Source: Metallyticus violacea (lineage: Eukaryota; Arthropoda; Insecta; Mantodea; Metallyticidae). From it: a stretch of DNA of 64,000 bases. Numbering within the stretch: the first letter of the stretch is position 1; each line of letters starts with the position of its first letter. Below are positions 1 to 11,087 of the stretch, in pieces. Location: NCBI GenBank assembly GCA_030762175.1, contig CM060835.1, positions 83,540,001-83,604,000 of the forward strand, given 5' to 3'. The translations under genes were made by a program, and so were the position numbers. The notes beneath the pieces are model-generated. The model ran no database searches and was not told where the DNA came from. It worked only from the letters and a program-made list of their open reading frames with translations.

Positions 1-1140
1 TTAAAATTTTGTTAACAGTATACGTTTTGACAGTTTTCAAATTAACACAAATTGACTAATAGGATAGAAAAGGTGGTGACTGAGAATGGTAAGTAAATAA
101 CGTAAAAGCATACATATATAACCAATTTAGGCAATCTTCAAAATATGATTAGGTTTGAATAAGAATGAAACAGTGTTCAAAAATAGTATTAAGGATAACA
201 TGTAACAATGAAATGATAGCAATGCATGTGGTATTACTAATTATTATAGTAATGAAGCATGCAGTAAATAAAGAAGATTAAAAAATATGTATACATATTA
301 CTTTTAAGAGCGCTTTTTATATTTCTTATTTTCAACACACACATAGATGATATTATATTTTCCGACTTATTACACTCCCGTCTATTCATTTCATTGTTAA
401 TTGTATTCCGTATTTTTTTGATTAGTAATGATGAAATCAGTTCATTTCATTATCTTTTTTGCCTTCGGAATGTTTAGATAGATTCTCAAGCAAGCAAACT
501 CGTACAATTTCTTACCGTTTTCTGACTGCTGGGTGCAGTATTAGTTTAAGAGAAGCCACTGTTCTTCAGTCGTAAAACAATTACGTTGTTTTTGGAAGCA
601 TCTGTTGCGACGGAATGCCATTACATGTGTAGGTGATACTGCGATTCTTCGCTTGCGCGATGTCACTATCCGCATACTACCTTAGGATTTCTAAACTTTG
701 CATCTGCAGTGCAATGGGTTGCTGATTTCCTTGATGTAGGTGCATACAATTTTGATTCTTGATATTCATCCTTTTCTTTCCCCATTCCGTTCCATCTGTC
801 CATTTAATCTCATTTTAATTTTGATTGCTTAGTACTTAAAGAAAATAAAATGATTTTACTCTCGTTGTAGCGCCATAAAAGTAACTAATCGACACCTCCG
901 TAGATACGGCCGATTTTTGGTTATTAAATATTTAAAAAATTTAATTAATTTTAGAGGTGAATTTACCTTTAAACATTTAGAAGATATCACCCAAAGAATC
1001 AAATTTAATGTTGATATAAGATAGGACCTGCTCTTGTAAGATAAAATAAGGATGATATATGTCGAGAGAAGACGCACAAACTTCCTCATAAACGCCTTAT
1101 TTTAAAATAAGGCTCAGAAATGCTTCCTTGAGCAGTTAAT
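1..1140. other. AT-rich DNA, no gene seen
   Basis: I see no coding frame with recognisable motifs, no tRNA box pair and no clear repeat here. The short open frames are low-complexity and compatible with chance. Confidence 0.6.
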
Positions 1141-1148
1141 TAGAATTA

Positions 1149-1385
1149 TTAGTTCGCTAGGCAATTGATTATGAAACGTTTGATCAGAGCACATTTTCCA
1201 ATGCTCTTGGCAGTACTGGCGCATTCTGAAGTGTGAATACTCAAACCACCCTTCGTCATGTCCCATTTCTCGGATGCGCTAATGTATCCCTTGAGTTTTG
1301 CCGTTGTCTCGCAACCGTCCACAATAAAGCCACGAAGGCTCTTCAGCATCTTGCATTGGGACTTTGTTTGCCCCTCCGCAAACAA
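1149..1385 (-). CDS. Exon-like open frame, function not recognised
   Basis: A 79-codon open frame on the minus strand has ordinary-looking composition, unlike the low-complexity frames around it, and ends in a stop. It has five cysteines; the last three are spaced nine residues apart (C-x9-C-x9-C), faintly recalling the C-terminal part of insect odorant-binding proteins, whose last spacing is normally eight. There is no ATG at the left edge (the first codon is TTG), and an in-frame TAA lies nine bases upstream. If it is an exon, its acceptor must fall inside the frame, for example after an AAG near 1364. It could equally be a gene fragment or a chance frame. No neighbouring exon was found. 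Confidence 0.2.
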   Translation of the reverse strand: MFAEGQTKSQCKMLKSLRGFIVDGCETTAKLKGYISASEKWDMTKGGLSIHTSECASTAKSIGKCALIKRFIINCLAN

Positions 1386-1944
1386 AATAAATTAGAGCTC
1401 TAAGAGGAAAATGAACCTCTCCCTATCCTGTAGTCATACAACGTCTCTATATATGCAAGTGTGAATAGTGTGTGCTCAATTTTTGAACTTGCTTTTAGAC
1501 GTATTCTATATAAATTTTGGAAACTTGATATTTTGTCCTGTTTAATCATTACCAGTCGTGCTTGAAGAGATTTGGAAGAAATTACTATGGCTAGTAATTA
1601 ACTCTCCTCCAGAAAGTCATCAAGTCGAATGTTTATATAGTTTTTGGTTCTATATCATAGGGACTGTGGGCAACTAGACGCAATAAAAGTTTATTAGCAT
1701 TTTAGTAAAGAAATAACCTCCTATGCTGGTCACTTGGGGATGTTAGACTGTAGATTAAGTATTGTTTTGTTATCCTATTTAATTCCCTGGGCGCGTCAAC
1801 ATCTATTTGGAGGTGTTAACTAGCTTAGAACATATTCAGTGTTCAGATCTCTCACACATCATGTATCCATGTTTTATGTGTGAAACTTTCATCATTTTAT
1901 TTAAATTCAACACTGAGGCAAACAGGAAATGCATAACTCACTAA
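1386..1944. other. Unassigned AT-rich stretch
   Basis: No coding motif, tRNA-like box or tandem repeat was found between the exon-like frame and the mariner relic. Confidence 0.5.
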
Positions 1945-2760
1945 CTCTGCTTATTTCTTTTCGATACAAAGTTGCATCTTCCGGTACCAATCACGTCATT
2001 CTTTACAAATTGCACCAATCTCCTCTTCGTTAGACGCAACAGCTTGTTCCGTTCTCCCAAATTAATGACACCTCTCATTTGAGAGTTGGAAACAGGATAC
2101 ATAACAGGGAGCCAGATCTGGACTGCACGGTAGTTTCGTTGCTTTCAAAGTGGTGTGCGCAGAGAAATTGCCATGGTAAAGCAATATTCCTAGCTTTCTT
2201 TCTGATAATGATAAATTACTGTGTACCATTTGGCAGTGGTTGATTTTTGTTTCTGTAGCACTGTGATTGCAATATGGCCACTTGCCGAGAAAAAAATGAC
2301 AACCGTCTTCAGGCCTATACCTCCACATTGCTTAATTGAGATTTCGTCACATCGGGAACTCATTGTCGAAACCACGACCATTTGCAGGCAACATTCCATT
2401 CTTGCTGTGTTTTGTTCTTCTGTGAGGTTGTGGTTATCCAACGACAACAAAAATTCCTCACACGAAGATATTTGTGCAATATTGTTGATACCTAGGATAA
2501 ATTAATGTTTAGAGCCTTCTTTATCTCTTAGGCCGTTTTTCACTATGGCTTCTACACGAGCGATGTTTTCATTTGTGACAGCATGTGTGTTCCTCATTTC
2601 TCAAAGCTATTCTTACTCTAAACTCTGCAAACTGGTTGTATACTTTAAAGGAATAGAGTCTGGAAAAGCTACCTGTAATTTTTTCAGACATTCTTGTTAG
2701 CTCAGGCTGAACTTATAATCGTACAAAATTATCGCAAAAAATTCTCTCCGGTTATCTCCA
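1945..2760 (-). pseudogene. Degenerate mariner transposase (minus strand)
   Basis: Read on the minus strand, broken frames follow the order of a mariner D,D34D transposase. Near 2560-2760 are N-terminal helix-turn-helix traces (YDYKFSLS, ECLKKLQVAF, then TNENIARVEAIVK). Near 2400-2450 is LTEEQNTARMECCLQM, matching the linker LTxEQKxxRVE of the family. Near 2347 is CDEIS, where the first catalytic Asp motif (DETW) is expected. Near 2110-2130 is SPDLAPC, the third catalytic Asp motif. A C-terminal RDWYRKMQLCI lies near 1985. Frameshifts and stops separate these blocks, so no full frame survives. An intact transposase would cut and paste at TA. I did not find convincing terminal inverted repeats. 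The family call is secure at superfamily level; the lineage is not resolved. Confidence 0.75.
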
Positions 2761-3354
2761 TCTTAGAATATCAGACAGCGAGCTCATGACCACAGTTAAG
2801 ATTTTGCTGCAGTTGTAGTAATGGGTGTCGCGTGCGAACTTCCGAGTGGATGTAATCATGATACGCTCCTATCCAGTGCTGCCAACAGAATACTTATATC
2901 TCCCATATTTTATTTAAATCCTTAAAATTAAATAACTTGTTACTAATTAGTTAGTACACGAAGAAGAGTTTGAAGTAAATTTATTGAAGGGAAGATGGGA
3001 GGGAAGAATGTATAAATACAATGGCAGAAGAAGACAGAAGTGCAGCGAAATAGAATGCGCAGAAAATAACGAATGACATAGGGGATAGAATGCAAATGTG
3101 GCAAATAGGAAAATTGTGAAGCTGCAGAGTGCTGGAGCTGGCAGATTCTCTCCGAAAACTTCATGGGGTAGAGAAGGAGTGGGGCAGCGTTTCTAAACTT
3201 GGTATTTGATTAGAATGACTCTCAAGGGCTATGTAAATATTTTTAGGAAGATAAGGTGGGTAATAGAAAATCTCTGGCTATAAAGGACATAGCTTATAAT
3301 GTACTCATATCTTTTAAATGTATTTCTATTTTGTTTCGTTTTATTTTATGGCGT
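2761..3354. other. Unassigned stretch with a hAT-like terminus
   Basis: No gene. CAGCGTTTCTAAACTT at 3185-3200 resembles the CAGxGGTTCTCAAAC-type ends of hAT transposons, but no partner end was found nearby. Confidence 0.35.
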
Positions 3355-3355
3355 T

Positions 3356-3406
<51 letters not shown>
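3355..3406. repeat. (TA)n microsatellite
   Basis: About 50 bases of alternating TA with two TG interruptions. It lies just upstream of the PLE relic. Confidence 0.95.
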
Positions 3407-3408
<2 letters not shown>

Positions 3409-3545
3409 CTATACAACATCAGCATTGTTTCACAAACCGCCACGTCTAAGTTTCAGGTCCCCACATAACCTGAAAACCATTCTCCGCTAGAAACTTAATT
3501 CCACATTTGTTTCTCAACCTACACCTGGGTCTTATCCCTGCAACA

Positions 3546-3945
3546 GAACGAAATGTAAAACTTTTGCCTTAATAACACCTAGTACATCCTTCTTCAGTCC
3601 GACACTTAAGTCAGAATTCAAAATTCGTATTTTTGCTAATTGCGCCTCCACCAACGTGATATACATGCTCCAATGTAAATTTTGCCCTGCTTTCTATATT
3701 GGTTTAACCTCCACCGCAGTTTCAGAATGAACAATCACAGACGCTCTGTCTAAACCTGTTTTTCTTTGCCTGTGGCCCAACATACCAAACTTCACCATTC
3801 TGTTTTCGATACTTGTTTTTCTTTAATACTCATAGATGCCGTACCTCCTACTTCTCCTACCAGTACTCTCAGAGACAGAGAGATGGCGGCTATTATTCTT
3901 CAAAAAGCATGCACCCCTCCGGGCTTAAACATTTCCCTTTAAATT
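3546..3945 (+). pseudogene. Penelope-like element GIY-YIG domain relic
   Basis: An open stretch from 3546 to 3728 reads with CKTF near its start and then STNVIYMLQCKFCPAFYIGLT at 3647-3709. This is the IY...YIG core of the GIY-YIG endonuclease at the C-terminus of Penelope-like retroelements, where it nicks target DNA. After a frameshift come RMNNHRRSV and LPVAQHTKLHHSVFD; further on are TLRDREMAAIILQ and CTPPGLNI, the usual downstream blocks of this domain (conserved arginine, VAxHF-like and SPxGLN-like segments). The upstream reverse transcriptase is missing, so this is a 3' fragment. The relic at 34275-34650 shares the TLR(D/N)(R/K)EM block and is probably the same family. Confidence 0.7.
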
Positions 3946-4123
3946 AAAAAAAAAATCCCACCAGCATCCATAAATTTCATTTTTTTAAAGTTGGTTTCTC
4001 TGCCCGCCAACTCAGCAGGCTTTAAGGCACACAAGCCGTGTGATATGCTAGACTTGGTTCTTGTTCTTGTTCTCCAGCTACGCGATCAAGAGCCCGTCCT
4101 GGCTCAAAATATAGTAACTTCTG

Positions 4124-4201
4124 CAGTGCTCTACAGTGCCTCCAGTGACCTCAACAGTGTTCCACATTGTCTTACAGTGCCTCGAACAGTGTTTTATAGT
4201 G
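4124..4201. repeat. Short degenerate repeat with CAGTG every 9-12 bp
   Basis: CAGTG occurs at about 4124, 4134, 4143, 4155, 4175 and 4187, with near-matches CATTG at about 4165 and TAGTG at about 4197. Successive spacing is 9-12 bases, near one helical turn. Confidence 0.55.
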
Positions 4202-4249
4202 TCTTTATGTGTTCCTTACTTTAAATGTTGCACGCCTTTGTGCATTTTA

Positions 4250-4559
4250 AGTAGTGTCAGGTCTCCTAATGAGAGCTTTTTATATTCCTTTTAAAAGCAT
4301 ATAGTATATTGAATTATGTATTGCTCCTGTTTAGTGCCCTGTTATCACAAAATGAAAATGCTTATTAATTGCTTATTTTTTCGTCAAAACTGGGGTAGGG
4401 GGAGGGTTATTCCCTAAACATTTTAGTACCAGACTTAATGTTTGTATAAATAATTATAATACGTGTATTTCTGTGTAAATGGAAGCATGAACAGTCTGAC
4501 TAGAAACATGCGCTGGAAAGTATTTAATTTATGTATATCGTAAAACATTGTTGAAATAA
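4250..4559. other. Unassigned AT-rich stretch
   Basis: No gene or repeat recognised. Confidence 0.4.
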
Positions 4560-4796
4560 ATACACTTATTACTACTATTTTCCAATCTAAGGCAAAGGAA
4601 CTGGTGGTGAGTTTATCGCCCCCAACGCCATCTGACAAAGAATTAAAACACATCTGCTAATTCTGTCCGGGGTTTTTCTCAGGCATGGAATTCTTTAATG
4701 TTGCATAGATCCACTGCAGGGATGTATGGCTTACGTCCTGAAAAAAGTGTCGATCCTGGAGGGCATGAACTTGCAAACTTCGGTCTAGAGTAGAGC
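4560..4796 (-). mobile_element. Possible second SINE abutting SINE-A
   Basis: On the minus strand this has a B-box-like GTTCATGCCC near 4767 followed by a non-coding body containing GAGAAAAACCCCGGACAG. It directly adjoins the 3' end of the SINE-A copy. Only one copy is visible in the window, so the family assignment is weak. Confidence 0.3.
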
Positions 4797-5070
4797 GTTA
4801 TTAATAGTGTTTAACGCCACTTTTAACTGTTGAGGGATCACAGGCCTTGGACACTGATGATACATGAGATGAAATAATAAACTGGGAAAGATTTTTTTAA
4901 GGAAGGAAACGTGACAGTTCAAAGTTTAGATACCTCCCCGGCATTTACCATTGATGAGGACTGAGGAAAAACTGGAAAAAGTCTCAGGAAGGACTGTTCT
5001 GGCGGAAATCGAACCCCAGACCTCCCGCTTACGAGTCCGCGCCTTAACGACCTCGAACACCCGTGGCGGT
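4797..5070 (-). mobile_element. SINE-A copy, near full length
   Basis: The reverse complement runs from a tRNA-like head (CCACGGGTG, A box near 5055, B box near 5005) through the family body (CCAGGTTTTCCTCAGTC-like, AAATGCCGGGGAGGTA-like) to the tail with GGCGTTAAACACTA. It matches the 43535-43835 copy throughout with scattered substitutions. SINEs are transcribed by RNA polymerase III and copied by a partner LINE. Confidence 0.85.
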
Positions 5071-6398
5071 GAGTAGAGTGTAGGTCCCCTACCCCCCTAA
5101 GACGACTAAAGTTAAATAATGGCTCGCGTAATTATATTTGTTTTAACAATTCACACGTTAACGTAATCACCAGCTTGCCGCGAGATTCTGTTGTTGTGAT
5201 AAAAAGTAGATTACAATTTTAGGAAACATTCTCAAATAAAATATGTTCTGTTACGAGTTTCTATAAATGTGGCATCAGTATGTACACAATTATGCTTTGA
5301 TTAGATCTCCAAGCTACAACACATACATTTAGCGTCGTCTCAGCACTTCAAATCAACAAATTACAACGCAACTGCACTGCAACTAACATAAACTATCTGT
5401 TGTTTAATGAACAAAGTAGGCGAGAATTTGACGCCAATTGCAGGAATGCTTCCTGTCTGTTTCCTCAGAACACAATGAATAAGTAATGGAGGACACTCAC
5501 GACTACGAATCCAGGCAGAGCTAATGACGTACTCTACAGGACATTTTGTTCAACCAGCTTATGTAGAACATGTCGCTATAGGTTACTACAATGTTTTTGT
5601 ACCATACTTGAATGGCGCCATCAAAGAGACGAGAGCAGATGGAGTGAAGGGGGTTGATTTCAATAGCAAAGTGTACCTCGTGCTTTCACAAATAACCCTT
5701 TTTGTCCTTTATAGCTTCGAGCTACTTTTGCAACAACAAAAAATGGGGAGAGATAGCTTCTTCGGCACTTTCACATTAAGTTGTTAGTACCTTTGTAACA
5801 ACGTTTGAATGACTAAAGCGATTAGGATCAGAATACTCTGACGTGAAAGTTATGACGCACGAAGGCATTAGGGAGGTATCTTTACAGCACATCAGCCTCG
5901 GAAGTAGTTATATTTACCAGCGGTTCGTATTCAAGCAGAAGGTGATCATTAAATTGTACTTTATCTGCACTTACTACCAATTGAAGACTCCAATAATGGA
6001 AACTACTTCTTTACACACGAGGAAAAAAACAATTTAAGTGTTTTGAGATTAACGTTATACATTAACCATGTTAAAATGGGAATTGGAGGAACCGAAATGA
6101 TTTTTCCAATAAGATAAATTTAAACATTAAATAAAATTAGGTAGTAAAACTATAAAGTATCATACGTCATGCATTTTTGAGACATTTAATCATGCTTTTT
6201 CTTAATAAGACTATAATCAAAGTACCAATTATTATTTTGGATTTTTGTAACAATCATAGGTTATAAGGCTGAGACAAGGGATGTAGAAATTTGTGAAAAA
6301 TCTTATTTATGCTAAATATACCACGAAAATCACTTAATATTTTTATCGTAAACACTTTTCATGCTCAAAATTATGTTATTGTGCTTGTAATATAAGAG
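5071..6398. other. Unassigned stretch
   Basis: Open frames at 5524-5787 and 5843-6037 show no family motif. No repeat matched elsewhere in the window. Confidence 0.4.
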
Positions 6399-6455
6399 TT
6401 TTTTTTTTGAGTAGTGTTTAACGCCCGTTTTCACTACTGAGGCACCACAGGCGGT
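6399..6455 (-). mobile_element. SINE-A 3' fragment
   Basis: Only the tail of SINE-A is present: a poly-T run, then GAGTAGTGTTTAACGCCCGT and the GGCACCACAGGCGGT block (minus orientation). The head and body are missing, as in 5'-truncated retroposition. Confidence 0.8.
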
Positions 6456-6939
6456 ATAATAATAATATAAGAGTGCTAATTAAATTAAATTACATGCAAT
6501 ATTAACAAAAAGCTCAAATGCCACACTTATGTGTGTAAGTGTGTATGTAAGTTCCACCTTCCGACTCCTTTTCTCTGCATATACATCAATCACTGTGAAT
6601 GGATTCTTGTCATTTTACTGAGCTTTATACCACAATCCTGGTACGATACTGCGCCGTTTCGCTTCACTTGACAATAACGTCGTAAAATCAGTAATAAAAC
6701 AGTTACAAATGAACCTATCAATCGGTTCGTGATTCCACGTAGGCGAAAATATGACTAAGAGAGTTTAACAAGAATAATTGTATAAATAATAAGTCACTGA
6801 AAGTGGCATTTACTGTTAACATAAAAAGAATTACATGTTCCATATTACCATATTATAATCAAAATAGCGAAATGCTATATTTTAGTTCTTATCATCTGCA
6901 GTCCGGTCTTTCTGTTGGATTTCAGGTTATATAAAATCC
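6456..6939. other. Unassigned AT-rich stretch
   Basis: No gene, tRNA-like box pair or tandem repeat seen. Confidence 0.4.
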
Positions 6940-7229
6940 CAGAAGAGGTGGAAGCTAGCGTTTGTGAGTATTTCTGGGGTTCGATTCCCGCCAGGACCTT
7001 CATTCCTGACTGAGTTTTCTTTTTCAGGTATTCCTCAGTCCTCATAAATGCCAAATGCCAGGGAGGTACCCCAAACTCAGGCCTGGAATGTTTCCTTTCT
7101 TAAAAAATTTCTTTCCTAACATACTATTTTATCCTGTCCACCGCCTGTATGCCTCAGCAGTAAAAACGTGCGTTAAACACTAAAAATAAATAAATAAATA
7201 AAATAAAAAATAAATACATAAATAAAATA
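6940..7229 (+). mobile_element. SINE-A copy with divergent head
   Basis: The B box GGTTCGATTCC is at 6979-6989, followed by CCGCCAGGACC and the standard SINE-A body and tail, ending in an (ATAA)-rich tract to about 7229. The A-box side (GTGGAAGCTAGCGTTTGTG) differs from the other copies and looks more like the head at 63434, so the copy may be a mosaic or a subfamily. Confidence 0.8.
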
Positions 7230-8170
7230 CATTTAAGATGTCCTTTACTTCTTCAAGACAGTGACTTGAAAAGTCACTACTTTGCTTGCACAAGAGAGTT
7301 TGAGGCTTCTTATTCGTGATCGGCTAACTTTGTTACAAATAGCCCACCAGTTTAAATAAGAAAATGTTTCAATTCGTTAATAACGTACGATTTCAGCCTA
7401 CTTGAACACTGCCTCAGATAATAGGTAAACTGTACTACTATTGAAAAGTATAAATATTCTGCTTCTGTCTTCCATGCATCAAGTTTTACTTTCAAAAAAA
7501 TTCCTCTGTCAGTTAAGTGCTAAAGATTTGAGTGTAATATCTTTAAAGAATCTATAAGATGTAGAGCGAATAAATCTGAAGCCAAACTATTAAACAAATT
7601 TCACATTATCTTATTTTTACTGTGCGAGCAGGCAATGTCTAACAAATATCACTTATCTTACTTCCTTGCTATTCCCGATTTTGGAAATTCCAAGTTTTGC
7701 AGATAAAATATATACTCGTAAATAGTATAAACCTCCAGGATCATCAATAACAGTGCAACGTTGTTGGCGGAAAACCTAAACGAAATAAAATATGTAAGGA
7801 ATTTAAATAAGGTTTATTACCTTTAATATTCAAGATTTAGAAATAAAGGTAGGAAGGTAGTAACGTAAAGACTTCAAAGGTCGTAGATGGTTTCTCATAT
7901 GCATAAAGAATACGGGTGATATGTTTCATGTTAGCAATAAAAATTAATAAATGGTTAGTACTTTATTAACATTGAATATAATTTAAATAAGATGAATTAT
8001 CTCAAACATACCGCTGTTCATAATACCTATAGGAGATAATCATCTAAATTAACTATATTCAAGATAAATACCTAACAAAGACCGAATGGAAATAATACAA
8101 CTAAGGGGATAATTCTGTATAGAGGAATAATGACAAAAGTGTTTTACATTTTGGATCTTGAAGACCATTT
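7230..8170. other. Unassigned AT-rich stretch
   Basis: No gene or recognisable repeat. Confidence 0.4.
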
Positions 8171-8187
8171 CAACAACAACAACAGCA

Positions 8188-8251
<64 letters not shown>
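8171..8251. repeat. (CAA)n then (TAA)n microsatellite
   Basis: A short CAA run (8171-8183) is followed by about 20 TAA units (8191-8251). Confidence 0.95.
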
Positions 8252-8252
<1 letters not shown>

Positions 8253-8460
8253 GTTTTAAGCACATTTCATGGCCTTATAACTTAAATAAGAAATGCATAT
8301 TCAAAATAGAAACACACAGCTGTCAGCATTTGTTGACCTCTTCAATTTCTTCCTTAAGCTCTTCGTTTTTGCATTGTATGGTATTGTCACACCCCAGAAT
8401 TTTAGGACGTGACAGGGGATGCAACTCATAGAAACGTTAGTAGAGCTAAAATCAGTTCCC

Positions 8461-8466
8461 TTTATT
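8461..8466 (-). terminator. AATAAA polyadenylation signal of the LTR-like unit
   Basis: AATAAA on the minus strand, downstream of the putative promoter and array and about 80 bases before the GTGACA end, where an LTR's R/U5 boundary signal would lie. Confidence 0.4.
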
Positions 8467-8530
8467 ACAAGCATGCCTCCATACAAAGTTACGGCCTTGG
8501 GTAAAGCCCTCCGCCGTCAACGTTACTTTG

Positions 8531-10919
8531 ATACAACAAGAGTATTCAGCTGTTGACCTTACTTATATAACAAGAGTATTCAGCTGTTGACCTTACATAT
8601 ATAACAAGAGTATTCAGCTGTTGAGATTACTTATATAACAAGAGTATTCAGCTGTTGACCTTACTTATATAACAAGAGTATTCAGCTGTTGACCTTACTT
8701 ATATAACAAGAGTATTCAGCTGTTGACCTTACTTATATAACAAGAGTATTCAACTGTTGAGATTACTTATATAACAAGAGTATTCAGCTGTTGACCTTAC
8801 TTATATAACAAGAGTATTCAACTGTTGAGATTACTTATATAACAAGAGTATTCAGCTGTTGACATTACTTATATAACAAGAGTATTCAGCTGTTGACATT
8901 ACTTATATAACAAGAGTATTCAGCTGTTGACCTTACTTATATAACAAGAGTATTCAGCTGTTGACCTTACTTATATAACAAGAGTATTCAGCTGTTGACC
9001 TTACTTATATAACAAGAGTATTCAACTATTGACATTACTTATATAACAAGAGTATTCAGCTGTTGACCTTACTTATATAACAAGAGTATTCAGCTGTTGA
9101 CCTTACATATATAACAAGAGTATTCAACTGTTGAGATTACTTATATAACAAGAGTATTCAGCTGTTGACCTTACTTATATAACAAGAGTATTCAGCTGTT
9201 GACCTTACTTATATAACAAGAGTATTCAACTGTTGAGATTACTTATATAACAAGAGTATTCAGCTGTTGACCTTACTTATATAACAAGAGTATTCAGCTG
9301 TTGACCTTACTTATATAACAAGAGTATTCAGCTGTTGACCTTACTTATATAACAAGAGTATTCAGCTGTTGACCTTACTTATATAACAAGAGTATTCAAC
9401 TGTTGAGATTACTTATATAACAAGAGTATTCAGCTGTTGACCTTACTTATATAACAAGAGTATTCAGCTGTTGACCTTACTTATATAACAAGAGTATTCA
9501 ACTGTTGAGATTACTTATATAACAAGAGTATTCAGCTGTTGACATTACTTATATAACAAGAGTATTCAGCTGTTGACATTACTTATATAACAAGAGTATT
9601 CAGCTGTTGACCTTACTTATATAACAAGAGTATTCAGCTGTTGACCTTACTTATATAACAAGAGTATTCAGCTGTTGACCTTACTTATATAACAAGAGTA
9701 TTCAACTATTGACATTACTTATATAACAAGAGTATTCAGCTGTTGACCTTACTTATATAACAAGAGTATTCAGCTGTTGACCTTACATATATAACAAGAG
9801 TATTCAACTGTTGAGATTACTTATATAACAAGAGTATTCAGCTGTTGACCTTACTTATATAACAAGAGTATTCAGCTGTTGACCTTACTTATATAACAAG
9901 AGTATTCAACTGTTGAGATTACTTATATAACAAGAGTATTCAGCTGTTGACCTTACTTATATAACAAGAGTATTCAGCTGTTGACCTTACTTATATAACA
10001 AGAGTATTCAGCTATTGACCTTACTTATATAACAAGAATATTCAGCTGTTGACATTACTTATATAACAAGAGTATTCAGCTGTTGACCTTTCTTATATAA
10101 CAAGAGTATTCAGCTATTGACATTACTTATATAACAAGAGTATTCAGCTGTTGACATTACTTATATAACAAGAGTATTCAGCTGTTGACATTACTTATAT
10201 AACAAGAGTATTCAACTGTTGACATTACTTATATAACAAGAGTATTCAACTGTTGACATTACTTATATAACAAGAGTATTCAGCTGTTGACATTACTTAT
10301 ATAACAAGAGTATTCAGCTGTTGACATTACTTATATAACAAGAGTATTCAGCTGTTGACATTACTTATATAACAAGAGTATTCAGCTGTTGACCTTACTT
10401 ATATAACAAGAGTATTCAGCTATTGACATTACTTATATAACAAGAGTATTCAGCTGTTGAGCTTACTTATATAACAAGAGTATTCAACTGTTGACATTAT
10501 TTATGTAACAAGAGTATTCAGCTGTTGACATTACTTATATAACAAGAGTATTCAGCTGTTGACATTACTTATATAACAACAGTATTCAGCTGTTGACCTT
10601 ACTTATATAACAAGAGTATTCAGCTGTTGAGATTACTTATATAACAAGAGTATTCAGCTATTGCCCTTACTTATATAACAAGAGTATTCAGCTGTTGACA
10701 TTACTTATATAACAAGAGTATTCAACTGTTGACATTACTTATATAACAAGAGTATTCAACTATTGACATTACTTATATAACAAGAGTATTCAGCTGTTGA
10801 GATTACTTATATAACAAGAGTATTCAGCTATTGACCTTACTTATATAACAAGAGTATTCAGCTGTTGACATTATTTATATAAAAAGAGTATTCAGCTGTT
10901 GACATTACTTATATAAAAA
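8531..10919. repeat. 34-bp minisatellite, about 70 copies
   Basis: The array is almost gap-free in 34-bp register. Each unit (plus strand) carries TTATATAA, then CAAGAGTATTCA, then CAGCTG or CAACTG, then TTGA followed by CCTT, GATT or CATT. The main types are A (CAGCTGTTGACCTT), B (CAACTGTTGAGATT), C (CAGCTGTTGACATT) and D (CAACTATTGACATT). The left part is A/B rich and the right part (after about 10040) is C rich and more mutated. A block is duplicated at 680-bp offset. The array lies between the promoter-like and polyA-like parts of the LTR-like unit. Confidence 0.97.
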
Positions 10920-11061
10920 GACAGCGTTCTGTGAAGCATTCCACTGCCTTGGGCCCAATTCAGGGCTTACCTTGGAAGATGTGACTCGGCGCGCACTTTG
11001 CAGGCTCAAGCTTCTCGATCGGCCTAGTAGGACCCCAGCCTAATCTCTAGGTTCTCCCTTT

Positions 11062-11087
11062 CTCACTGCCCTGCAGGCTCTTAAATA
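11062..11087 (-). promoter_or_regulatory. TATA box and initiator of the LTR-like unit
   Basis: On the minus strand TATTTAAG (11087-11080) is followed about 20 bases later by GCAGTGAG (11069-11062), an arthropod-type TATA plus CAGT initiator arrangement. The spacing is somewhat short of the usual 25-30. Confidence 0.35.

Noticed and set aside
5524..5787. 87-codon plus-strand protein
   Set aside because: No recognisable domain; isolated; likely chance.
8531..10919. CRISPR array (regular 34-bp repeat)
   Set aside because: The units are contiguous with no unique spacers, and the context is eukaryotic. It is a minisatellite.
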